This document shows, in pieces, positions 7,462 through 13,254 of a DNA stretch of 16,844 nucleotides. Every line of letters starts with the position of its first letter. The first letter of the stretch is position 1. Under the pieces are notes generated by a model. It was not told the origin of the DNA. It worked only from the letters and a program-made list of their open reading frames with translations, and did no database searches. The DNA comes from Deinococcus yavapaiensis KR-236. Its GTDB lineage: Bacteria; Deinococcota; Deinococci; Deinococcales; Deinococcaceae. A program made the position numbers and the translations under genes. Where the stretch lies: contig NZ_QJSX01000007.1 of NCBI RefSeq assembly GCF_003217515.1, positions 1 to 16,844 of the forward strand. Direction: 5' to 3'.

Positions 7462-7489
7462 CGTGGCGCTCGCCTGAGCGAGCGCCACG
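7462..7489. repeat. 12-bp inverted repeat inside the regulator gene
   Basis: CGTGGCGCTCGC (7462-7473) and GCGAGCGCCACG (7478-7489) flank CTGA. It encodes SSAVALAQASATL on the minus strand. It could be a pausing hairpin or chance in GC-rich DNA. Confidence 0.45.
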
Positions 7490-8237
7490 GCGGACGACGA
7501 CAAGCGGGCGAGCCGCGAGCCGATCACGGCCCGCACGCCCGCCGCGCCCGCCCTCAATCCCTCGACGATTCGCGCCGCGTCGAGAACCATTCCCTCGTCG
7601 TCGTGCGAGATCGCGCCTCGTTCGAGCAGCCCTTTGAGAGTTTCGACGAGGTACAACGGGTGACCCAGCGTTTCCGCGAACAACTGCTCGCCCAGCGCTT
7701 CGACGTCCGCGCGCGCTTCGCGTCCCGCGACGGCTTCGAGGAGCCGTTTCGTGTCGTGCCGATCGAGCGGTTCGAGATCGAGGCGGCTGGTCGCGAGCTC
7801 CCGACCGACGTCCGAGCTGAACGCTGCCAGGAGAGACGCTTCCGCCATCCCCTCGGCGCGGGCCGTCAAGAGGATGAGCACTTTCGCGTTGGAAGCGGCG
7901 ACGTGAACGCAAAGGCGCCTCAAGGTCTGCAAGGTGCTCGCGTCCGCCCATTGCGCGTCGTCGAGAAAAAGCACGAGGGGTGCGCGCGCTTCGGGAGAAT
8001 CGGGCGCGAGGGCGAGCAGGGCCCGCGCCAACACGCCCACCAACTGCTGCGGCTCGAGCGGCTTCGCGTCGCGCTCACGCTCGGTGTCTGCCCACTCGGG
8101 CAGCATGCGCGCGAGTTCGGAACTCTCGGTGAACGACAAGGTCCGCGTCACCTCTTCGCGCTTCACGTCTCGGCGCAACATGTCCACGAGCGGCTCGAAG
8201 GCGGGCGTGCTCGCTTCGAACGCGCGTGCGCGCAGCA

Positions 8238-8244
8238 CGCGCGC
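8238..8244 (-). other. Frameshift site (CG run) in the SARP regulator
   Basis: Upstream of this run the minus strand encodes family-like sequence in one frame (KTRLAHAFSGRAAEDGAR); downstream it does so in the +1 frame (VLRARAFEASTPAFEPL). Adding one CG to the GCGCGCG run would join them as DGARVLRARAF, the usual form in such ATPases. A 2-base contraction is the simplest explanation. Confidence 0.65.
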
Positions 8245-9415
8245 CGTCCTCGGCCGCTCTGCCGGAAAAAGCGTGGGCGAGCCGGGTCTTGCCGATGCCG
8301 GGCTCACCGACGATCCACGCGACGCTCGGCTTGCCGCGCGCCGCGTCCTCGTATGCCCGCATGAGGAGCGCGAACGCCGCCGATCGTCCGACGAGCGGCG
8401 TATCACGCGAAACGCTCGTCAAGTCCAAGGGTGCGCTTCGCGCCGTTCCGAGCGGCGCGTCGAGCAGACGCGGTTCCAGGGCGAGCGTTTCCGGTGCGGG
8501 CGTCACGCCGAGCTCGCTTCGCAACGTCGAGCGGCACGCCTCGAACGCTTCTTTGGCGAGGGCCCGCTGTCCCGCGGCGAGGCGTGCAAGAACGAGGCGG
8601 CGCCACGCCGCCTCGTTGAAACGGTCGAGCGTTAACCAGCGTCCGGCCGTTTCCGCGGCGCGTGCGGGCTCGCGCTCGAGTTGCCGCTCGCTGAGTCGGT
8701 CGAACACGAAGTCGGCGGCGGCACGAACGGCGCCGCGCCGCTCGGAAAGCCACGCGTCGAAGTCCGACGCAGCGCTCGCGCCACTACCGCTCGTTTCGAA
8801 ACCGTCGAGCAACTCGCCTCGCCACGACGTCACTGCTCGCTCCAAGTGCGCGACCTCCTCGCTTGAAAGGCGCGCTTCGGCCGCCACCCGTTCGAGTTCC
8901 CCCACGTCGCACTCGCCGAGCAAAACGTCGAAGGACACGGTCGAGCGCGTCGCGGACAGGCGAGGCTGCGCTTCGCCGAGGGCCGCGCGCAAGTACGCGA
9001 GGGTGTTGCGCAAGCTGGCCCGAGCGGCTTCGGGGTCCACGTCGGGCCACAGCAATCCCGCGAGCTTCTCGCGCGGATGCGCGCCCGGCTCGAGCAGCAA
9101 GTACGCGGCGAGCGCGAGCGTCTTGCGCGTCTTGAACACGAGCGGTCGGCCCTCGACGCGCAGATCGGGCGCGCCGAGCAGACGCACGGACAAGTCGGAC
9201 ATGTCGTGCTCGAATGGTACCATCCGTGCCGAGGGCCCCGCGCCGCGCCTGAGCTTGTCCGAGCGTCGGCGCGCTTCACTCGCGAGGTTCGGGCGACCCG
9301 TCACCACGCGCTTCCACCCTCGCCGATCTTCGTCGCCGCCAAAGCGCTCGTGGACGGAAGCGGCACGTTTCGACGTCGCAAGGCGAGGGCTTCGATTCGC
9401 TTCAGGACGGAGCGG

Positions 9416-10051
9416 TCACCGCGTTTCGCCTGCCGCTTCGAGTTGGGCGGGGCCCAGCCGTCCCCGCGAGCGCTCGATGACTTGACGCGCCGCGTCCTCG
9501 GGCGTGCCGAGGGACGGGTCGAGTTCCACGTCGAACGAGCCGTGGGCATGCACCGCGTCGTACGCGAGGCGGGCGAGGCCGGTCGGTCTTCCCGCTTTGG
9601 TCGCGTCCCGCTCGGCTTCCCAGCGCTCGCTGACTTCGAGCGGGGGCTTGAGCGCGACGAGCAGCGGACGGTACGGCCTCCACAACCGCATGGCGTGCTC
9701 GAACCACGCCGCTTCCATGAACAGCGCGTCCACGATGACGTTGTGCCCCTGCTCGAGCAGCGAGGCGACCATGTGGTGCAGTCCGCTCACCGAACGCTGC
9801 CCGACCGGACCGACGCCGATGCCGACGGCCACCGTGGGATTCTCGGGATCGAGGTCGTACCACACCCCGTCACGCTCGTTCGCTTGAACAGGGCCGTACC
9901 GCCACGGTCCCATCATCCAAGCGCGGTCGTAGCCCAACAGCCAGTACGGCTCGTCGAGCAGGTGCTGCAAGGCGGCGCACAACGAGGACTTCCCGGCGCT
10001 GGACGTGCCGTTGACGACGATCAAACGGCCCGACGTTCGAGGCGCCGTCAC
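9416..10051 (-). CDS. Chloramphenicol-phosphotransferase-like P-loop kinase, 211 aa
   Basis: GRLIVVNGTSSAGKSSL carries the Walker A at residues 15-23 in the form typical of chloramphenicol 3-O-phosphotransferase (CPT) proteins. LLGYDRAW places Asp42 where CPT has its catalytic Asp37, and NVIVDALFMEAAW (104-116) matches the CPT IIIDDVF segment. Length fits (CPT about 180 aa). Such kinases move phosphate from ATP to a hydroxyl; real chloramphenicol resistance is proven for few members, so the substrate here is open. The GTG start at 10051 is preceded by AGGGAG and overlaps the stop of the 64-aa peptide gene (GTGA), showing translational coupling. It lies 213 bases upstream of the SARP regulator on the same strand and may be co-transcribed with it from the repeat-bearing promoter at 10286-10317. 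Confidence 0.85.
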   Translation of the reverse strand: MTAPRTSGRLIVVNGTSSAGKSSLCAALQHLLDEPYWLLGYDRAWMMGPWRYGPVQANERDGVWYDLDPENPTVAVGIGVGPVGQRSVSGLHHMVASLLEQGHNVIVDALFMEAAWFEHAMRLWRPYRPLLVALKPPLEVSERWEAERDATKAGRPTGLARLAYDAVHAHGSFDVELDPSLGTPEDAARQVIERSRGRLGPAQLEAAGETR

Positions 10052-10242
10052 GCGCTTTCTCCCTGCAGGACGCCGGGCGGCCGAGAAAGTTCGTGGGCCC
10101 CGCTCTCCGTGGCGGGGCCGAGCGTGACCGACGCGGCGCGAGGCGTTGAAGGCCCCTTGGCGAACACGGGGTGGTCGGGCCGCGGGCGGAGAGCGAGGTG
10201 ACGGGTGGCTGCGGGCGTGAACGCGGTCTTCGGTATGGTCAT
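10048..10242 (-). CDS. Small Pro/Ser/Thr-rich peptide coupled to the CPT-like kinase, 64 aa
   Basis: The ATG at 10242 has an excellent Shine-Dalgarno (GGAGGA, about 5 nt away), and third codon positions are strongly G/C throughout, so this is a real gene despite its size. The product starts MTIPKTAFTPAATRHL, has a basic middle (LALRPRPDHPVFAKG) and a Ser/Thr/Pro/Ala tail ending GVLQGESA. It has no cysteine, no membrane segment and no family I recognise. Its TGA overlaps the GTG of the kinase gene by four bases. It could be a substrate, leader or precursor peptide for that kinase, a chaperone-like partner, or just a coupling ORF. The promoter carries SARP-like repeats. Confidence 0.72.
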   Translation of the reverse strand: MTIPKTAFTPAATRHLALRPRPDHPVFAKGPSTPRAASVTLGPATESGAHELSRPPGVLQGESA

Positions 10243-10285
10243 GAATCCTCCTCAGAAGGCAACCGGGAAACGGGAACCGAGGCAC

Positions 10286-10317
10286 ACCGTACGCGCCTCG
10301 CGTAAGACGAGCGCAAG
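10286..10317 (-). promoter_or_regulatory. SARP-type operator and promoter of the peptide-kinase operon
   Basis: On the minus strand CTTGCGC (10317-10311) and CTTACGC (10306-10300) are 11 bp apart, and the second ends 8 bp before the -10 box TACGGT (10291-10286). The -10 lies 43 nt before the ATG at 10242. Heptamer sequence, period and distance to the -10 match the GNAT promoter at 4881-4913. Confidence 0.7.
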
Positions 10318-10347
10318 ACGACGCGTCGAACGGGCGAGGGCCGCGCT

Positions 10348-10401
10348 GTGACGCTCGGTGCGCGCCGCCATGACGCTGCTGTTGCGCCACGCTCGTACGA
10401 T
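10348..10401 (+). promoter_or_regulatory. SARP-type operator and promoter, rightward, toward the small ORF and lipoprotein
   Basis: GTGACGC (10348-10354), ATGACGC (10370-10376) and GTTGCGC (10381-10387) are spaced 22 and 11 bp, on one helix face, and the last ends 8 bp before TACGAT (10396-10401). Heptamers are more divergent than in the other two promoters. It is divergent from the peptide-kinase promoter, making this a two-way control region. Confidence 0.55.
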
Positions 10402-10469
10402 CATGGCGTTTCGACCTCGAAGCTCGCTCCGCCCCTCGACGCCCTCGCTCCAGCTCCCAAGGAGTGCTC

Positions 10470-10805
10470 ATGACCACCTCGCCTCGTCACGTCGCATCCG
10501 AAACCGACCTTTCCACGGCCTTCTTCGACGATCTGTTCGAGCATGCCCTCGTCGATCCGGACCTCTCGCACCGCGAGAAGACGTCGCACTACACGCTCGG
10601 CACCGTCAACGAGAGATCTCGAAGTGGCGGTGCGCCCCGCCGACTTCTCACTTCCACGCTCCCGTGCCCTCCAACGCTCTGCGCGCCCTCGGGCGCTCGG
10701 CGGGGCGATCGTGGCGGTCGTCGTCGTGCGTTCCGGCTTGGCGACGCCGGACGCGTCATCGCGTTGCCATCGTGTCGGTCGTACAACATGATCGTGGCGG
10801 CGTGA
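10470..10805 (+). CDS. Small hypothetical protein, possibly frameshifted, 111 aa
   Basis: ATG 10470 follows a perfect AAGGAG (10459-10464) by 5 nt. The first 48 residues (MTTSPRHVASETDLSTAFFD, then an acidic helix and HYTLGTVNE) look like genuine coding and resemble an acidic leader region. After about 10615 this frame turns Arg/Gly/Cys-rich with poor codon bias, while the two other frames show better bias in turn (for example WRCAPPTSHFHAPVPSNALR and GAIVAVVVVRSGLATPDA). A GA duplication at GAGAGA (10613-10618) may have shifted the frame. The stop at 10803-10805 lies 24 nt before the lipoprotein start, so the two are probably co-transcribed. I do not recognise a family. Alternatives are a decayed gene or a modified-peptide precursor. 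Confidence 0.45.
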   Translation: MTTSPRHVASETDLSTAFFDDLFEHALVDPDLSHREKTSHYTLGTVNERSRSGGAPRRLLTSTLPCPPTLCAPSGARRGDRGGRRRAFRLGDAGRVIALPSCRSYNMIVAA

Positions 10806-10829
10806 CTCTCGCCGCCTCGAAGGAGCTTT

Positions 10830-12077
10830 ATGACATCCCCGCGCTTTCGTTGGCTGCTCGGCCTCCTCCTGCTCGTCGGCTGTGGCGCTCCGCCCGTGAG
10901 CCCGCCTCAGGCATTCGAACTTCGTCCTGCACAGCGTTACGTCGAAGCGTATCCGTACGGAAGTTCCACCCTCGGCTTGAGCGTGCAGGGCGGCGATCCC
11001 GGCGACCCGGTCGAACTGCACGCGCGAGGCTTGCCGACCGGGATGACCATGCGCGCCGACTCGGAGCAGTTGACCTTCGTGAGCACGGCCCTGGAACCAG
11101 GGGCCTTCGACGTGACCCTCGTCGGAGTGAGCCGCGCTTTCGTGCGAGAGGTGCCCTTGCGGGTGTTCGTGCCCACCAGAGGGCCCCTCGTGCAAGAAGG
11201 GGAGCGACGCGTCGACGTGACGGTCAAGTCGGAGTTCGAGAACGCGGTGAGCGTGCAGGTCTCGCCGACGGGCGCCCAGGGAAGCGTCACGGCGTCGGAC
11301 GGAACCCGGTACACGGTCACGCTGCCGCTCGGCGCCGTTCACGAAAGCACGGTCATCCGACTCACGCCCGTCACGGGGGTGGACTGGGCGGGCTTCACCA
11401 CCGCTCGCGGCGTGAGGATCGACCCGGACACGTTGCAACTGTGGCGCGCGGCTCGCGTGGACGTGTCCTTTCCCGGCAAGCCCAACGGTAGCGGCGTGTT
11501 TCGAGCGTTCGGGGCGGACGTGAACGGCGAGCACTTGTTCTTGCGTGACGTGGTGGTCCGCGATCTTCAAGCGTCGTTCGTCCTGTCACGCGCAGGAATC
11601 GGCGGAGTCGGCTGGGTCACCATCGACGCCTTGGCGGAGCCGCCCTTGCCGCGTCGCCCCGAAGACCGCCGCTCCGAGCGGCTTGCTCGTTTCAGCACCC
11701 CGAACGAGGCGCGAATCACGGAATTGACGTACGACGCCACCTTGTCCGGTCGCCTGCCGCGCTCGGGCGTGGACGAGCGCGTCGTGAGCGAACTGCTGCG
11801 CGAAGTGGCGCTTTGGAGCGCGGATGTCCGCGAAGGTCGCTGGGCGGCATCCTTCGCGGGAAACGTCGGGTTGAAGTGGGCGCAACTCGCGGAGGTCGCC
11901 GTCGGGCACGCGGCTCGGTACCGAGCGTCGTGCGGTGGGGCGGGCGAGGAGGGGGAAGCGTTGCGAGCGGAGATTGCGCGTTGGCATCGTGCGGCCTCCT
12001 TCCTGCCGGAGTGGGCGGACGCTCTCGGCGCGGAGGGAGTTCGCGAGCTCGACGACGCCCTCGAAGCTTGCCGCTGA
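10830..12077 (+). CDS. Lipoprotein with a ZU5-like beta domain, 415 aa
   Basis: The N-terminus is a clear lipoprotein signal: FRWLLGLLLLVGC with the lipidated Cys at 18, followed by a Pro-rich linker. Residues about 25-135 form beta-rich repeats of Ig/cadherin type (LEPGAFDVTLVGVSRAFV). Residues about 145-210 (GSVTASDGTRYTVTLPLGAV, then ESTVIRLTPVTG) resemble a ZU5/autoproteolytic-type beta module found in bacterial exported proteins. The last 130 residues are helical with Trp and Cys (C368 region and the final CR). It is therefore probably a cell-envelope protein, binding partner unknown. The ATG at 10830 follows AAGGAG (10820-10825). A strong hairpin ends the gene, starting inside its last codons. 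Confidence 0.82.
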   Translation: MTSPRFRWLLGLLLLVGCGAPPVSPPQAFELRPAQRYVEAYPYGSSTLGLSVQGGDPGDPVELHARGLPTGMTMRADSEQLTFVSTALEPGAFDVTLVGVSRAFVREVPLRVFVPTRGPLVQEGERRVDVTVKSEFENAVSVQVSPTGAQGSVTASDGTRYTVTLPLGAVHESTVIRLTPVTGVDWAGFTTARGVRIDPDTLQLWRAARVDVSFPGKPNGSGVFRAFGADVNGEHLFLRDVVVRDLQASFVLSRAGIGGVGWVTIDALAEPPLPRRPEDRRSERLARFSTPNEARITELTYDATLSGRLPRSGVDERVVSELLREVALWSADVREGRWAASFAGNVGLKWAQLAEVAVGHAARYRASCGGAGEEGEALRAEIARWHRAASFLPEWADALGAEGVRELDDALEACR

Positions 12078-12096
12078 AGCCCTAGCTTCAGCGGCA
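12069..12096 (+). terminator. Hairpin overlapping the lipoprotein stop codon
   Basis: A perfect 12-bp stem (12069-12080 with 12085-12096) with a CCTA loop encloses the TGA at 12075-12077. There is no T-run, so it may be a weak bidirectional terminator or an mRNA 3'-end stabiliser. The next 261 bases (12097-12357) hold no supported gene; a TACCAT-N6-ATG pair at 12131-12145 opens a frame that runs antisense into the SDR gene. Confidence 0.55.
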
Positions 12097-12357
12097 CTTG
12101 CTGCGCGGCGAGTACGGCCTCTTCCTGCTTTACCATTCACGGATGGTGCTGTTCGGCGGCCACTTGGCGCGGGTGACTTCGAGAAAGCTGTTCGTGGCAT
12201 TCACCCTCGTTCGCTGGATGTCCTGCGTCCGAACGAAGCGCGCACCCTGCGCACGAGCAGTAAGCCGTTCCTACCGCCGCCGAGCTTCCTCCGGTGCGCA
12301 ACGGATCGCCTCGACTGCAGAGGTGTTTCCCGTGAAGGCCTCGCGGCGGCGTCTTCC

Positions 12358-13104
12358 TCAGCGTCCGCCGCTGACGTCCACGAAGGTTCCCGTCACGTAC
12401 GACGCTTCGTCGGACAGCAGCCACACGATCGCCGCCGCGACTTCCTCGGGACTGCCGCCCCGCTTCATCGGCACGCTTCCCGCCAGGCGCGTCACGCGCC
12501 CCGGCTCTCCACCGAGGGCGTGAATGTCCGTCTCGATGAGGCCCGGTCGCACGCCGTTCACGCGAATGCCTTCCGCCGCCACTTCCCGCGCGAGGCCGAC
12601 CGTGAGGGTGTCCACCGCGCCCTTCGACGCCGCGTAGTCCACGTACTCGCCCGCCGATCCCAGCACGGCCGCGCGGGACGACACGTTCACGATGGCGCCG
12701 CCCGCCCCGCCGTACCGCGTGGACAGGCGCCGCACGGCTTCTCGCGCGCACAGGAAGCTGCCCACGACGTTCGTGGCGAACACGCGCGTGAGGCGCGCCG
12801 AGTCGAGTTCGTCCACTCGCGCTTGCCGCTCGAGGATGCCCGCGTTGTTCACGAGGGCCGTGATGTTGCCGAGGCGGCGCTCGACGTCCTCGAAGAGGCG
12901 TGCGACGTCGGCCTCGACGCTGACGTCGCCTTGCACGGTCACGGCCCGCCCTCCGGCCCGCACGATGTTCCCGGCGACCTGCTCGGCGGCGTGCTCGTCA
13001 CGTTGGTAGTTCACGGCGACCGTCCAACCTCGCAGGGCGGCGAGGCGCGCGGTGGCCGCGCCGATGCCTCGACTGCCGCCGGTGATGATCACGATTTTCG
13101 ACAC
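12358..13104 (-). CDS. Short-chain dehydrogenase/reductase, FabG-like, 248 aa
   Basis: All classical SDR marks are present: TGGSRGIG cofactor loop at 8-15, NNAG at 86-89, catalytic Ser143 (IVNVSS), Tyr157 and Lys161 (YAASK), and the C-terminal GLIETDIHALGG and TGTFVDVSGG segments. The Asn-Tyr-Gln-Arg after strand 2 (VNYQRDE) suggests NADP(H). Length fits the family (about 250). Substrates range from 3-oxoacyl-ACP to sugars and steroids and cannot be told from the sequence. The GTG start at 13104 is supported by a TACACT box ending 6 nt upstream (13116-13111), which implies a leaderless message. It is convergent with the lipoprotein gene and divergent from the GAF/GGDEF gene. Confidence 0.92.
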   Translation of the reverse strand: MSKIVIITGGSRGIGAATARLAALRGWTVAVNYQRDEHAAEQVAGNIVRAGGRAVTVQGDVSVEADVARLFEDVERRLGNITALVNNAGILERQARVDELDSARLTRVFATNVVGSFLCAREAVRRLSTRYGGAGGAIVNVSSRAAVLGSAGEYVDYAASKGAVDTLTVGLAREVAAEGIRVNGVRPGLIETDIHALGGEPGRVTRLAGSVPMKRGGSPEEVAAAIVWLLSDEASYVTGTFVDVSGGR

Positions 13105-13110
13105 GTCCCG

Positions 13111-13116
13111 AGTGTA
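13111..13116 (-). promoter_or_regulatory. Leaderless -10 box of the SDR gene
   Basis: TACACT on the minus strand is followed by CGGGAC and then the GTG start, the same 6-nt spacing as at the trpS leader. A TTGATG lies 19 bp upstream, which is long for a -35. Confidence 0.5.
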
Positions 13117-13223
13117 GGACGCTTCGCGCTCGAATCATCAAGTCCGGGCGGGCCGGACGATTTGTGGTCGTCGCTGCAAAGCGAGGTTCGCGCCGCGTGG
13201 AGCGCCAAGGGCAGTCAGGCAAT

Positions 13224-13245
13224 CAAGATAAACACAAGATAAGAT
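13224..13245 (+). promoter_or_regulatory. 11-bp-period direct repeat before the GAF/GGDEF gene
   Basis: CAAGATAA occurs at 13224-13231 and 13235-13242, one helical turn apart, in an AT-rich stretch unlike its surroundings. The second copy overlaps TAAGAT (13240-13245), a possible -10 box 9 nt before the ATG. It may be a self-binding site of the encoded OmpR-type DNA-binding domain; this is inference. Confidence 0.5.
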
Positions 13246-13254
13246 GGTCGACAT

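Larger units (their letters stand above)
5827..9202 (-). pseudogene. SARP-type transcriptional regulator (wHTH-BTAD-ATPase-TPR), frameshifted
   Basis: The conceptual protein is about 1125 aa. Residues 1-90 form an OmpR-like DNA-binding domain (LSVRLLGAPDLRVEGRPL, then LWPDVDPEAARASLRNTLAYLR). About 95-240 is the bacterial transcriptional activation (BTAD) domain, with a P-loop GEPGIGKT at 289-296, Walker B LVLFLDDAQW near 400-408, and a long TPR-rich C-terminus. This is the AfsR/SARP large-regulator plan. The first frame (from ATG 9202) holds through the P-loop and then ends at 8075; the second frame continues the homology from VLRARAF onward to TGA 5827-5829. The switch falls at 8238-8244 and a 2-base loss in a CG run restores one frame (3376+2 is divisible by 3). 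It may be a real mutation, an assembly error or a variable site. The start has only a weak ribosome site; a TACCAT box lies 11 nt upstream. It probably controls the neighbouring promoters with 11-bp repeats. Confidence 0.85.

Noticed and set aside
8253..8406. Separate start for the second half of the SARP regulator
   Set aside because: The frame before 8244 encodes Arg/Ser-rich shadow of the P-loop region and has no ribosome site.
5827..9202. Long plus-strand ORFs such as 5833-7227 and 7264-8364
   Set aside because: They are antisense shadows of the regulator's GC-biased codons, rich in Arg, with no family resemblance.
10750..10787. Repeat pair GTCATCG/GCCATCG spaced 11 bp before TACAAC, as a SARP site for the lipoprotein
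   Set aside because: The period fits but the heptamer does not match the other three promoters, and the stretch lies inside the preceding ORF.
12143..12523. Plus-strand ORF behind TACCAT-N6-ATG
   Set aside because: Most of it is antisense to the SDR gene and its product is basic and low-complexity, so the -10-like box may be chance.
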